Notes under the pieces: generated by a model | Seen by the model: only the letters and a program-made list of their open reading frames with translations | Database searches by the model: none | What the model was told of the DNA's origin: nothing | Origin: a virus | IMG/VR virus record: IMGVR_UViG_3300021335_001271 | Span: 1-61,244 of that record | Strand: one strand, 5' to 3' | DNA: 61,244 bases | Shown: in pieces, positions 17,101 through 26,555 of the stretch | How the letters are laid out: every line of letters starts with the position of its first letter | How positions within the stretch are numbered: position 1 is the stretch's first letter | Position numbers and translations under genes: made by a program

Positions 17101-20100
17101 CAGGTAACATGCCTGTTAGTGTTTCTGGTGTGAATAGTGCATTTAACATTAATGTTGTATCTCCAGCAGGCGAAGGTTTGTTTGTTAGACGACCTCCTAC
17201 TCCGTTTCCATTCTTTTACAACGGTGGCAGATATCAAGTTAACACAATTACAAACTATAACAAAACAACTGGTACTGCAACATTTGTATTAGACGAAACA
17301 AGTAACGTTGCTGATAGAGTAATCAGAGAAATTGATGCAATTACACAGGCAAGTCCTGCAGTAATTACATTCACTTCAAATCATCCTTTTAATGATGGTG
17401 ACAGAATACAAATCAGTAATGTAAATGGTATGACAGAAATCAACGGTGATACAGTTTATGTTAAAACAACAGGTAGTCCAGATACAGTTGAACTTTACAC
17501 CGATCTTGCCCTAACAAGTGGATATAGCACAGTTACATACACAACCTACACAGGTGGTGGTAATGCTGTGAGTATTGCAGAAGGACAAGGTTGGACCAGT
17601 GGTACAGGTGTTGATATCTTTGTACAAAGTGGTGGTAACAGATCAATGCTTGCTAACGACTTTACACAAATCAACGATTTAGGATTTGGTTGTCTTGCTA
17701 TAAACAACGCATTGTCAGAACTTGTTAGTATGTTCACATACTATTGTCATACAGGTTATCTTGCAGCTGATGGCTCACAGATTCGTAGTATTGCTGGTAA
17801 CAACAGTTACGGCTTCTTTGGACTAGTTGCCGAAGGTAGTGATCCAGATGAGATTGCAACAGATGTTCAACTTGGTGCTGATATGGTATTCCCTGCTAAA
17901 ACATTTAGAGCAGATGGATACTTAGACTTTGCAGCAGCAGTTCCTAGCGTAGGAACCATTACAGTAGGACAAACACTTACACAAGGTTTAATTGAACTTA
18001 CAATCACAGGTATTACACAGGCAAATCCAGCAGTGGTTACAACAAGTGTAGCACACGGACTGTCAAACAGTGATTTTGTAACAATCAATGATGTTGTGGG
18101 TATGATAGAAATAAATGGATTACAGTTCTATGTTGATACTGATGGTAGTGGTAGTGCCGGTGGTACATTCACCACAAGTGAATTTGCATTATACACTGAT
18201 AGTGCATTAACAACAACATATGACAGTACAACTAATACAGCATACAGTAGTGCAGGTGAAGCAGTTAGAGCAGCTAATGCAACTGGTATTGTCAGCTTCT
18301 TAGGCGAAGAAAATGCCAGTGGTAATCCTACAAGAATTTATGTGCATAGCACATCAGGTGTGTTTAATACAACTGGAACTTGTACAACACCAACAGCAAG
18401 CACAGTAGGCATTCCGAACAACGTAGAAACACTTGATTTAGATGCACCAGAAGATTCACTGTTTATGTACGCATATGACTTGGGTGGTTTCCCAAATAAC
18501 ATCAGTGAAGTTGAAGTGTTCCATGATGTCAATCTTTATCAACCTTATGAGATTACCAATGCTACAGATGCAGAATTTACAATTGGTGGATATTCAATTG
18601 AAGTAGATACAGCAGTAGGTGTTACATATGCAGGTAGTGGTACTGGTGCAGTTTTACAAATTAGCAAAATACAAACAGGCGGTGGCACATATCAAGTTAG
18701 AGTTGATAATGCAGGAGACGGAAGTCCAGCAAGTTATGTAGCAACTGAGACTATTACAATCCCGGGTAACCTACTAGGTGGTGCTACTCCGGCAAACGAT
18801 GCAACAGTTACAATCGATGATGCTGATGGCGGTTTGATTACGTCTGCAAGTGTTACTGGTACTCCTAGAGTCGATGATAGTACTCCTATTAAAAGTGGTA
18901 TTGTCTGGAGATTTAACTTTGGTACTGGACTAGAAGGTACTGCTTCAAACGGTCTTCAACAGGATACACCACATGATACTAGATTAGTTGTTAGACACAA
19001 GCAAAACTTCTTAATGGATAGCTTCCCAGCAGAAGACTTGCCAGTGCGTCCGAGTACAGCGTTCCAGTTTATTGACGACACAAGAGATTATACATATCGT
19101 ACAATTTCATTTAGCAACACTATTACAGACGGTGTTAGTGTTGGCACAGATCAACGTATGGTTACTTTTGATAGTAACTTTAGATACATTGATTTGACAT
19201 TGGATAGAGGTGCAGCAAATGCATTAGGTGATACTGAAAGTGCATTTTATGCGGCTGCAACAGTGAATCCAAACTACACAGACATTATGGCGGCTCCTAC
19301 TCCTGCACTAAGCGGTAGTATTACAATGGGTACTACGGCTGCAACAACCAGTACAGATGGTAGTAGATTCCTAGTTATTAGTCCATTAGACGAAACTGAC
19401 GAAGAAAGAATTCTCAACGCTGATATGATCTTTACCTGGGGTGGTAAAATACACCAAATTGATGGATATGCAGTTTATGATTATCCAGCAGGTGCAGGAA
19501 CTAGAGAAGTTGGCGTTATTCAAATTTCAGATGTGTCAGGCAGTGACATTAACTTCCCAGCATTAAGTGGAAGTTTGTACGGAGGATTGGGTCTAAGTGC
19601 CGAGATATCAGATGGACTTGTGTTAAAAGCAGGTCTCGCACAAGGCGAAAACGCAGAGATCACTGTTAATATTAGTACATGTCGTGCAACAGGACATGAT
19701 ATGCTAGACATTGGTGTTGGTGGTTATAACACTGCTAACTATCCAGAACGTATCTTTGGTGAACCATTTGGTACAAGTGCAATTAGTACAAACGATGCTA
19801 TCGACAGTGAAGGCTTCAACAGTGCTGCACAAGTACAAGAACGCAACAAAGGGCGTGTGTTCACTGTTATGACTGACCAAGATGGTTTCTTCCGTGTTGG
19901 TAGATTCTTTACAGTTGACCAAGGTACTGGTAGTGTTACATTCAACGCTGCACTTGTTCTTACAAACATTGATGGTATTGGTTTTAAACGTGGTGTTCGT
20001 GTAAATGAGTTTTCAAACGATGCAACATTTACTGATGCCAAAGGTGACGCAGTTCCTACACAAACAGCAGTTGAAGGATATATCAACGCACGTTTAGGTA

Positions 20101-21257
20101 GAGACAGAAATGGTACTGCACTAACAACAGGATTAATCCCAACAGGTGGCGGATACATATTTAAACTAGGCGACACAATGGCTGGTACGCTGAACATGGG
20201 TTCAAATACACTAACTGGTCTTGCTAACCCAGATCCTGCACAGCCAACTGATGCTGTTAATATTCAGTACTTTGAAGATAACACAGACGAAATCAACGAC
20301 ATCGGTGACGTAACTATAACAGGTACTGGCACAGGCATACGTGGTAACCTGTTGGTATTCAACGGTACTGACCAAGACAGTGAAAACTGTGCTATCACAG
20401 GCGACATCGAAGTAACATACGACCCGCTAACACCTAACCAAATTGAAATTGGATTTACAGCAGGCAGTATCACTAACGATGACGTTGCTGCTGATGCTGC
20501 AATTGAACAAAGCAAGTTGGATTTACAAGCGGCAGTTACAGCAGCATCGGCGCCAGGCAGCTTTGATCAAAGTCTATTAGGCCTTGCACGTTTTGACAGC
20601 GGATCATTTACAGCAACTAATGGTTGGATTGAAATCACAGCAGGCGGAATTGCTAATGCTAAACTAGCAAACGACAGTATTACAATTGGCTCTACTGAAG
20701 TTTTCTTAGGTGATACTATTACAAACCTAACTGGCATTGGAACTATTAATCACACTGGTGATATATTAGGCCCAGCAGGAAGCTCACCAGACAATGGTGT
20801 TAGCATTGGTAGCAGTGCAAACAGATACAACACTGTATGGGCAAGCACATTTAATGGTACTGCAACAGAAGCACTATACGCTGACTTAGCAGAAAACTAC
20901 TTAGGCGATGCAGACTATGAACCAGGTACAGTGCTTGTATTTGGCGGTGATGCAGAAGTGACAGTATGTAGTGCTAAAGGTCAAACCAGTGTTGCAGGTG
21001 TTGTAACAACTAACCCAGCACACTTGATGAACAGTGCATTAGAAGGTGATCACGTTGTAGGATTAGCACTACAAGGTAGAGTACCATGTAAAGTGATTGG
21101 CACTGTAAAGAAAGGCGATATGCTGGTTACAAGTGCCGTACCAGGTTATGCAATAGTGAATAACTCCCCAGGCGTAGGACAAGTGCTTGGTAAAGCAGTT
21201 GGTACAAAAGACACCGAAGACAGAGGTGTTGTAGAGATTGTGGTAGGGAGAGTATAA
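14136..21257 (+). CDS. Giant tail-fibre protein of 2373 aa
   Basis: The N-terminus (EIDIGIEGNDGTGDSIRESF, then FRKVNDNFQELY) is a module shared with the proteins at 21257 and 25863 and probably docks the fibre. Residues around 280-320 (IYVATTGDDNQSSTPAGQEG) begin a pectate-lyase-like beta-helix region. Two YDxxKCxRDxxLIID-type segments and two ITQAxPAVxT...GM.EING repeats follow. The C-terminus (LAENYLGDADYEPGTVLVFG) resembles the self-cleaving or trimer-tip domain of phage fibres (peptidase G2-like). It is a host-recognition component. Confidence 0.88.
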   Translation: MARKEIDIGIEGNDGTGDSIRESFRKVNDNFQELYAVFGLGGSISFKNIDDTPDSYLGNAGGIVAVNQTETGIGFYKFISDALDNADTKSASRINNSVVVEFDDVDPATPDQSGTVKITILDPHVERDPDPSFTASVDFGAVGAYNNATNTKLRNTSGTGDDIDTLVTQWNTTHSLKDPITATNIIPSIGYNDDTYVNVSGDTMTGALEVPAGASGAQVPRTEEVITRAGSEENRRMLDTLYLSDHPNPIEGFGTPNGKDDLQAVTKLYVDTQGYSSATNIYVATTGDDNQSSTPAGQEGRAPQYAYKSINAAMARATEIIESTPYEPGPYVQTITYDLQSKNTTISAVSGYTAWGGGIAAAASPIVTQNIIGLQEEVEEYVATNFPDLEYNVDTCKRDIQLIIDSVRLDVLAGPTVNYLSRWAGLRYNANPSAVKAKTTQLDATVGSIGLVKSRILSILSDELTITSGDAVYDAYQDRFNNVLDIIQGTTVDIESTGTGYVFDFLNGTYDSVDQGIEGNSDLREGKLIVGKSSGAKGIITDYRRTATGTTDSITVDLVEPIEFETGEELEYGNLTRNNQVTVRVESGIYYEHLPIKLPENVSIKGDEFRRVVLRPKPGVSQSVWANTYFYRDAVIDDLPAAYSPISTTSAVATDASRSNTGSPYTITSSQWSSNGAGIDAEFEVAVDAVGATTVTVTNEGDGFVVGDTITIADTALGSGGAADVTFTVTATGGGTTFVHPISGKNGKYGYHYLADPSTPVNVGSFGTTNPGNFDQAARLIEFNKFFIIEETIEYINATYPTLVYDQGKCERDTGLIIDGIISDLKSGGREATLTNQGAYYEGAVSGQETETAAAITNLKTIIEHVLLNGDVSSTYTPLGTVDQITDEDYTAEADSLTNAQQLCDCVAFAFNVSYNPPLNNSEMDVLLCNDGTIVRNITVQRHGGFMMVLDPEGQILTRSPYCQTGSSFSQSKGTRRNFAGGLFIDGYAGNMPVSVSGVNSAFNINVVSPAGEGLFVRRPPTPFPFFYNGGRYQVNTITNYNKTTGTATFVLDETSNVADRVIREIDAITQASPAVITFTSNHPFNDGDRIQISNVNGMTEINGDTVYVKTTGSPDTVELYTDLALTSGYSTVTYTTYTGGGNAVSIAEGQGWTSGTGVDIFVQSGGNRSMLANDFTQINDLGFGCLAINNALSELVSMFTYYCHTGYLAADGSQIRSIAGNNSYGFFGLVAEGSDPDEIATDVQLGADMVFPAKTFRADGYLDFAAAVPSVGTITVGQTLTQGLIELTITGITQANPAVVTTSVAHGLSNSDFVTINDVVGMIEINGLQFYVDTDGSGSAGGTFTTSEFALYTDSALTTTYDSTTNTAYSSAGEAVRAANATGIVSFLGEENASGNPTRIYVHSTSGVFNTTGTCTTPTASTVGIPNNVETLDLDAPEDSLFMYAYDLGGFPNNISEVEVFHDVNLYQPYEITNATDAEFTIGGYSIEVDTAVGVTYAGSGTGAVLQISKIQTGGGTYQVRVDNAGDGSPASYVATETITIPGNLLGGATPANDATVTIDDADGGLITSASVTGTPRVDDSTPIKSGIVWRFNFGTGLEGTASNGLQQDTPHDTRLVVRHKQNFLMDSFPAEDLPVRPSTAFQFIDDTRDYTYRTISFSNTITDGVSVGTDQRMVTFDSNFRYIDLTLDRGAANALGDTESAFYAAATVNPNYTDIMAAPTPALSGSITMGTTAATTSTDGSRFLVISPLDETDEERILNADMIFTWGGKIHQIDGYAVYDYPAGAGTREVGVIQISDVSGSDINFPALSGSLYGGLGLSAEISDGLVLKAGLAQGENAEITVNISTCRATGHDMLDIGVGGYNTANYPERIFGEPFGTSAISTNDAIDSEGFNSAAQVQERNKGRVFTVMTDQDGFFRVGRFFTVDQGTGSVTFNAALVLTNIDGIGFKRGVRVNEFSNDATFTDAKGDAVPTQTAVEGYINARLGRDRNGTALTTGLIPTGGGYIFKLGDTMAGTLNMGSNTLTGLANPDPAQPTDAVNIQYFEDNTDEINDIGDVTITGTGTGIRGNLLVFNGTDQDSENCAITGDIEVTYDPLTPNQIEIGFTAGSITNDDVAADAAIEQSKLDLQAAVTAASAPGSFDQSLLGLARFDSGSFTATNGWIEITAGGIANAKLANDSITIGSTEVFLGDTITNLTGIGTINHTGDILGPAGSSPDNGVSIGSSANRYNTVWASTFNGTATEALYADLAENYLGDADYEPGTVLVFGGDAEVTVCSAKGQTSVAGVVTTNPAHLMNSALEGDHVVGLALQGRVPCKVIGTVKKGDMLVTSAVPGYAIVNNSPGVGQVLGKAVGTKDTEDRGVVEIVVGRV

Positions 21258-22168
21258 TGGCTAAGCAGGTTATCAACGTAGGATCAAGTGCAGGTGATGG
21301 TTCAGGAGATGCATTACGTGATGCAATGATAAAAATCAATGCCAACTTTACAGAATTGTATGATGGCATTGTTGTACAAACTATTGTAGGCGAAAACGGA
21401 ACAACACTAGTTGATATCAGCACAAACAGTGTAAATGCAAATGCATTGACTGGCACAGTGCCAACTGGTGTTGCTACCTGGGCAAACTTGGGTGGCAAGC
21501 CTACAAGTGTAGCAGGATTTGGCATTGCTGATGCATACACTATTGCACAAACTGATGCACAGATTGCCAGCGAGATTGATGATTTAAAAATATCATTAGC
21601 AGCAGATGGCGGTGATTTAAAAGGTAGTGTGTTTGCTGATGATAGCACACTGTTGGTAGATGGTGTAAATGGAACTATACCAGCAGCAAACTTATCAGGT
21701 GCATTACCTGCATTAGATGCCAGTTCTTTAACAAATATCGATGCTGCAAATATCACAGGCAGTTTATCTGGCGTAGCAGTATCTACAGCAGACATTACAG
21801 GCTACGGTGTATTCACAGGCACAGAAGAAGCATTTGCTACACTTACAGGTGCTACAGGAACAGTTGCACACGATTGTGACAACGGACACATCTTTTACCA
21901 CACTACACCAGCAGCAGATTGGACTGCAAACTTTACCAACCTAGGACTCACAGCAGAATACGCTACTACATTGAGTATTGTTATTGATCAAGGTGCTACA
22001 GCATATATTCCAAGTGCAGTAGAAATCGGCGGTGTAGCACAAACACTTTTATGGCAAGGTGGCAGTGCTCCAAGTGGCACAGCAGATGGCACAGATGTAG
22101 TTGCATTTAGCATATTGAATGACGGTGGCACATATATTGTTATGGGACAGTTGGTAGGATTTAGTTGA
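21257..22168 (+). CDS. Tail-fibre-associated protein of 303 aa
   Basis: This begins VINVGSSAGDGSGDALRDAM, the same docking module as its neighbours, then ANFTELYD. The middle has fibre-like repeats (LSGALPALDASSLTNIDAAN) as in collar or short fibre subunits, and the C-terminal half is beta-rich. The ATG overlaps the previous gene's stop (TAATG). It is probably one segment of a multi-subunit fibre. Confidence 0.75.
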   Translation: MAKQVINVGSSAGDGSGDALRDAMIKINANFTELYDGIVVQTIVGENGTTLVDISTNSVNANALTGTVPTGVATWANLGGKPTSVAGFGIADAYTIAQTDAQIASEIDDLKISLAADGGDLKGSVFADDSTLLVDGVNGTIPAANLSGALPALDASSLTNIDAANITGSLSGVAVSTADITGYGVFTGTEEAFATLTGATGTVAHDCDNGHIFYHTTPAADWTANFTNLGLTAEYATTLSIVIDQGATAYIPSAVEIGGVAQTLLWQGGSAPSGTADGTDVVAFSILNDGGTYIVMGQLVGFS

Positions 22169-24336
22169 TGCCTTTCTTTAGTAGTTTTACAGGATCATTC
22201 TCAGGCGGTAGAAGAAGACCTATCAGTATAGGTGGCGGCGGTGGTGGCGGAGCCGTTTCTAGTGCTGATTTTTCTAGCACAACACTAACATATACACTAG
22301 ATAACCCTAATCCTTATGCTGATAGTAATTCAGATCAGTTTGGTTACGTTGTGGCAATTTCTACTAATTATGCTATTGTTACTGCACCAGCCGAAGATGA
22401 GGCAGGCGGTAGTCAATCAGGCAAAGCATACATATTTGATTTATCAGATGGTTCATTACTTTATACATTAGACAATCCAAATGCTTATGACACAGCAGGA
22501 AGCGATTTCTTTGGTCGTGCCGCAGCAATTACCGATACTCATGCGATTGTAGGCACATATTTTGAAGATGACGCAAATGGAACCACTTCGGGTAAAGCAT
22601 ACATATTTGATTTATCAGATGGTTCATTACTTTATACATTAGACAATCCAAACCCTTATGGCACAAGTACAGATGATAGATTTGCTAATAGTGTTGCAAT
22701 AAACGATTCATATGCCATTGTAGGGTCTCCGTATGAAGATGAGGCCGGAGGTGATGATTCAGGTAAAGCATATATCTATAACTTATCAGATGGTAGTTTA
22801 GCATACACACTGGATAATCCAAATGCTTATGACACCGTCGCAGGTGATAGATTTGGAGAAGCCGTAGCAATAAATAGTGGTTATGTAATAGTCGGTGCTT
22901 CAGGTGAAGACGATGCTGGCGGAACTTTTTCCGGAAAAGCCTATGTATTTGATTTGTCAGATGGATCACTAACATATACTTTAGATAATCCAAATGCATA
23001 TAACACAAGTCAGGCAGATTTGTTTTCTCAAGCAGTGGCAATGAGTGAAAGTTATGCTATTGTAGGAGCATACACAGAAGATGACGCTGGTGGAACGACT
23101 TCGGGTAAAGCCTATGTATTTGATTTGTCAGATGGTAGTTTATTATACACACTGGATAATCCAAATGCATATGACACAAGTGCAAATGATAGATTTGCTA
23201 ATAGTGTTGCAATAAACGATTCATATGCTATTGTTGGTGCTTATTTTGAAGACGATGCTGGCGGCACTCAATCAGGTAAAGCGTATATATTTGATTTATC
23301 GGATGGATCTTTGGTGAATACTTTAGATAATCCAAACGCATATAGCACAAGTGCAGGTGACTACTTTGGAATATCAGTGGGTATGGGCAGTGGCTATGTT
23401 ATTGTTGGTGCTCGCGACGAAGATGATGCTGCCGGGACTGATTCAGGTAAAGCATATGTGTATAAAGGTGTTGCAAGCGGCGGCGGCGGTGGCGCAGGTG
23501 GTAGTCCAAATATAGGAACTTATACCTTTGCCAATAGTTTTGATACTGCTACACAAGCAACTGAACCAAAAGACCTATGGTTCAATGATGACGGAACAAA
23601 GGTATTTGTTGCTGACAACTCTTCTAATACCATTTACCGATATGGGTTAAGCACAGGATGGGATATAAGCACAGCAAGTTATGATAGTGTGAGCTATTCT
23701 TTTAGCGGAACAACTACTGCTCTTAATGGATTAACTTTTAATGCCGACGGAACAAGTTTTTATATAATAGGCAACGACCAAGGTGGAACAACACCTGACA
23801 GTATATTCCAGTTTGATATGGCATCAGCCTACGATATTGCAAATGCAAGTCTTGCAGGCAGTGGTGATACAGGAGACAGCGGTAACCTTGCTGTTGATAG
23901 CACCCCGCAGAAACTAATGTTCAACAATGACGGAACAAAACTTTATATTGTTGGCAGTGCAAACGATACAATCTATCAATATAGTTTGAGCAGTGCATAT
24001 GATATTACTACTATTTCTTATGATAACGTAAGTGCTTCTGTAAGGTCTCAAACTAATAATCCAAGAGGTATGAAGTTTGGACACGACGGTACAAAGATTT
24101 TTATTTTAGATAGCGAAGGTAGTTCACCTATATCACTTAAACAATATACACTTGGAACAGCATACGATTTGAGTACGATATCAAGCTCAGTGTCTTCTAT
24201 TTCGTTGAACAGCAATGGCTTAATACGTCCAGAAGGATTATATTTGCATCCAGATGGCACTAGTTTTTATGTTCAAGACGGACACGCAACTTTTGCTACA
24301 GCAGAGATATACCAATACAACACCGATGCACTATGA
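22168..24336 (+). CDS. Double beta-propeller adhesin
   Basis: I chose the ATG at 22168, which overlaps the previous TGA. After an Arg-rich head (SGGRRRP) and a poly-Gly linker come seven near-identical 57-aa repeats (YTLDNPNAYDT, AIVGAYxEDDAGG, SGKAYIFDLSDGS), enough for one seven-bladed FG-GAP-type propeller. A second Gly-rich linker leads to a different propeller with LWFNDDGTKVFV, FNNDGTKLYIVG and GHDGTKIFIL strands (YVTN/NHL-like). It probably forms an exposed receptor-binding tip. Confidence 0.8.
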   Translation: MPFFSSFTGSFSGGRRRPISIGGGGGGGAVSSADFSSTTLTYTLDNPNPYADSNSDQFGYVVAISTNYAIVTAPAEDEAGGSQSGKAYIFDLSDGSLLYTLDNPNAYDTAGSDFFGRAAAITDTHAIVGTYFEDDANGTTSGKAYIFDLSDGSLLYTLDNPNPYGTSTDDRFANSVAINDSYAIVGSPYEDEAGGDDSGKAYIYNLSDGSLAYTLDNPNAYDTVAGDRFGEAVAINSGYVIVGASGEDDAGGTFSGKAYVFDLSDGSLTYTLDNPNAYNTSQADLFSQAVAMSESYAIVGAYTEDDAGGTTSGKAYVFDLSDGSLLYTLDNPNAYDTSANDRFANSVAINDSYAIVGAYFEDDAGGTQSGKAYIFDLSDGSLVNTLDNPNAYSTSAGDYFGISVGMGSGYVIVGARDEDDAAGTDSGKAYVYKGVASGGGGGAGGSPNIGTYTFANSFDTATQATEPKDLWFNDDGTKVFVADNSSNTIYRYGLSTGWDISTASYDSVSYSFSGTTTALNGLTFNADGTSFYIIGNDQGGTTPDSIFQFDMASAYDIANASLAGSGDTGDSGNLAVDSTPQKLMFNNDGTKLYIVGSANDTIYQYSLSSAYDITTISYDNVSASVRSQTNNPRGMKFGHDGTKIFILDSEGSSPISLKQYTLGTAYDLSTISSSVSSISLNSNGLIRPEGLYLHPDGTSFYVQDGHATFATAEIYQYNTDAL
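22285..23469 (+). repeat. Seven tandem 171-bp repeats
   Basis: Seven in-frame units of 171 bases (57 codons) start at 22285, 22456, 22627, 22798, 22969, 23140 and 23311. Identical DNA blocks are visible between units, for example the stretch beginning at 22425 and again at 22596. Confidence 0.85.
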
Positions 24337-24342
24337 TAAATA
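24336..24342 (+). promoter_or_regulatory. T4-type late promoter box GATAAATA
   Basis: ATAAATA begins on the last base of the preceding stop codon, 23 bases before the ATG at 24366. Confidence 0.6.
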
Positions 24343-24365
24343 TTAGAAAGAACAGGATTTAGAGA

Positions 24366-25826
24366 ATGGCAAATAGATTTCCACTAGTAGTAGATACAGA
24401 TGACGGTAACAAACTGAAAGAAATACCAATTGGTGATCAACTTGATCTTGCTAACAGTGGTATTGCTAACCTTACTGAATTGAGTGTTGCTGGTGCATTA
24501 AGCGGTGCAACATTGAGCACTACAGGAAATGTCAGTGTAGGTGGTAACATTGTTGTTACAGGAACAACCACATTGGGTGTTGCAACTATCAGCACAGTAA
24601 ATGCTACAAATATCAACTTGGGTGGCGAAACTGTTAGAGTGCCTGTTCAGTCAGATTGGAACGAAGAAGATAACACCAGTCTTGCATTTATTCAAAACAA
24701 ACCAGATATTGGCAATGTAATTAACAGTATCAATGACATTGGTGACGTTGATACAGTTGGCGCAGTAAATGGCGATATTTTAGTTTATAATGGCTTTGAA
24801 TGGCAATCAGAAGCCAACGACGGAGGCACTCCAGAATCAATACAAGATGCTGTGTATGTACCAGGCATTGGACCAAACCCTATTGGTGTTAGAACACTGA
24901 CTCCAAGTGGTAGAGGTAGTATGGATTTCCAAAACGTAAAAGCAGATCCATTCTATGGTAATTTCCTATATACGCCACCTAATGCACTTATCAAAGGCCA
25001 GCAAGATAATATCAGTGAATTGCTAAATGATTCGTTGTATGTTGATCAAGCATTCCTAACTGCGGTTGACAGTGTAACTGGTAAGTATCTTAAAGGTAAT
25101 GATGTTGTAGGATTTGGTAGAATCACAGCAACAGTTAATACTACTACAGGTAGAGCAGAATTAACTTTTGATGATAGCGGATTGCTAACAATTGAAAGTG
25201 ATACACTACAAACTGTTACTGACAGAGGTGCTGCAACAAGTCTTGCCATTGAAGCTGATGCCTTTAATCAATCACCAGCAAGTTCCAGCACTAGCACAAT
25301 AAAATTTATCAATGCAGAAACAATTGATATTTTAACTAGTTTAACAGCAACTAATGCCAATTTTACTACAACAAATGGTACTATATCAGCAACAAATGGA
25401 CAGGTAATTGCCAACCAAGCATCATTCTCAAACCAATTAGATGGTGGAAATATGAGACTTTCTCTTAATTCCTTATCAAACACCGCAGGTAATAATGTTG
25501 AGATCAACGGCGGAAGTGCTAAAGTTGATATTCAAGGCAACGGTTTGAACATGCCTAGTTCAGGGACACTACCGGGCTCACCAGCAGAAGGTGATGTATA
25601 TTTTAGCAACAACGCACTGTATATGTACGTTGGTGATGATGGATCGGGTGGTCCAGCATGGGTACTAATAGGTGGACCAGGTAACGCTACAGGAGATTAT
25701 GGATTACAACTTCCAGTTTTTGAGGCGCCAGACAGGCCAAGTGTAGCAGGCGAAGGTGTGCTAATTTACAACTTGACTGACAGTGTTGTTCAAGTATGGG
25801 ATGGAACTAGCTGGACCAACTTATAA
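24366..25826 (+). CDS. Tail-fibre protein of 486 aa
   Basis: The start MANRFPLVVDTDDGNKLKEI, then PIGDQLDLANSGI, is typical of cyanophage-type fibre or baseplate-attached proteins. Residues 40-80 form short beta repeats (LSTTGNVSVGGNIVVTGTTT). INDIGDVDTVGAVNGDILVY echoes a segment in the giant fibre (INDIGDVTITG). The C-terminus (PGSPAEGDVYFSNNALYMYV, VQVWDGTSWTNL) resembles fibre tip domains. Confidence 0.8.
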   Translation: MANRFPLVVDTDDGNKLKEIPIGDQLDLANSGIANLTELSVAGALSGATLSTTGNVSVGGNIVVTGTTTLGVATISTVNATNINLGGETVRVPVQSDWNEEDNTSLAFIQNKPDIGNVINSINDIGDVDTVGAVNGDILVYNGFEWQSEANDGGTPESIQDAVYVPGIGPNPIGVRTLTPSGRGSMDFQNVKADPFYGNFLYTPPNALIKGQQDNISELLNDSLYVDQAFLTAVDSVTGKYLKGNDVVGFGRITATVNTTTGRAELTFDDSGLLTIESDTLQTVTDRGAATSLAIEADAFNQSPASSSTSTIKFINAETIDILTSLTATNANFTTTNGTISATNGQVIANQASFSNQLDGGNMRLSLNSLSNTAGNNVEINGGSAKVDIQGNGLNMPSSGTLPGSPAEGDVYFSNNALYMYVGDDGSGGPAWVLIGGPGNATGDYGLQLPVFEAPDRPSVAGEGVLIYNLTDSVVQVWDGTSWTNL

Positions 25827-25837
25827 TCTAGTTTCTG

Positions 25838-25844
25838 ATAAATA
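25838..25844 (+). promoter_or_regulatory. T4-type late promoter box GATAAATA
   Basis: ATAAATA is followed by CGGAG and the gene at 25863. Confidence 0.6.
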
Positions 25845-25862
25845 TATAAAACGGAGACTATG

Positions 25863-26555
25863 ATGGCAATTCAACAGATTAATGTAGGTGTATTAGCAAA
25901 CGATGGCACAGGCGATGACCTGAGAGAGGCATTTATCAAAGCAAATCAAAACTTTGATGATTTAGATTTACGTGTTGCTTCTTTTACAGATATTACTGCT
26001 AGTAATTTAGGCACAACAGGATTTGATGTTTTTGCAGAAAAAGTTGATAATGATTTTCAATTTAGAAAACTACAAGTAGATCCACTTTATGCTAGTAGTA
26101 TGAATATTAGGATAAGTGATGATGGCAATACAGTCTTCCTAAGTACTCCCCAAAGTAGAAGTAGATTTACAGATGGTAGTACAACTATTACAACGCCAGT
26201 AGAAACTCCTATTTTTGTAACAGGAGAAGAAGGTGCTGTTGTAACTGTGAATACAGTAGGACCAGAAATAAGAATACGCAGTGTTATTTCTGGCGAAAGT
26301 TCTCCAGAATTAAGTGCAAACTTAAATGCTGCTGATAACGAAATAACAAATGTTTCTGCATTAAATGGAATCACAGCTGATCAATTAGAAAGAGTATTTG
26401 GATTTGATTTTGGTGCAATACAAAGCAGTTCTACAAGTGTTATAGAATTTATTATATCTAACAATGATGTTGATCTTGGAGGAGATGATGACTGGTTTGA
26501 ATCAGCTACAAGTATTGAATTTGGATCAGCAAGTGACTGGGGTGAAGGTGTGTAA
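25863..26555 (+). CDS. Small tail-fibre-associated protein
   Basis: Two in-frame ATGs occur (25860, 25863). I prefer 25863 because GGAG at 25853 is then six bases away. The 230-aa protein begins AIQQINVGVLANDGTGDDLR, the docking module seen at 14136 and 21257, with NQNFDDLD after it. The rest is beta-rich. It ends immediately before the Ig-domain protein gene. It is probably an adaptor joining a fibre to the baseplate. Confidence 0.72.
   Translation: MAIQQINVGVLANDGTGDDLREAFIKANQNFDDLDLRVASFTDITASNLGTTGFDVFAEKVDNDFQFRKLQVDPLYASSMNIRISDDGNTVFLSTPQSRSRFTDGSTTITTPVETPIFVTGEEGAVVTVNTVGPEIRIRSVISGESSPELSANLNAADNEITNVSALNGITADQLERVFGFDFGAIQSSSTSVIEFIISNNDVDLGGDDDWFESATSIEFGSASDWGEGV

Noticed and set aside
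21127-21795. Minus-strand 222-codon open frame
   Set aside because: It runs antisense to the end of the giant fibre and the next fibre gene; its Ala/Val/Pro-rich product is typical of shadow frames of repetitive fibre genes.
22285-23469. Tandem repeats as a possible CRISPR or non-coding array
   Set aside because: The unit is 171 bases, in frame and codes for a propeller blade; there are no spacers.
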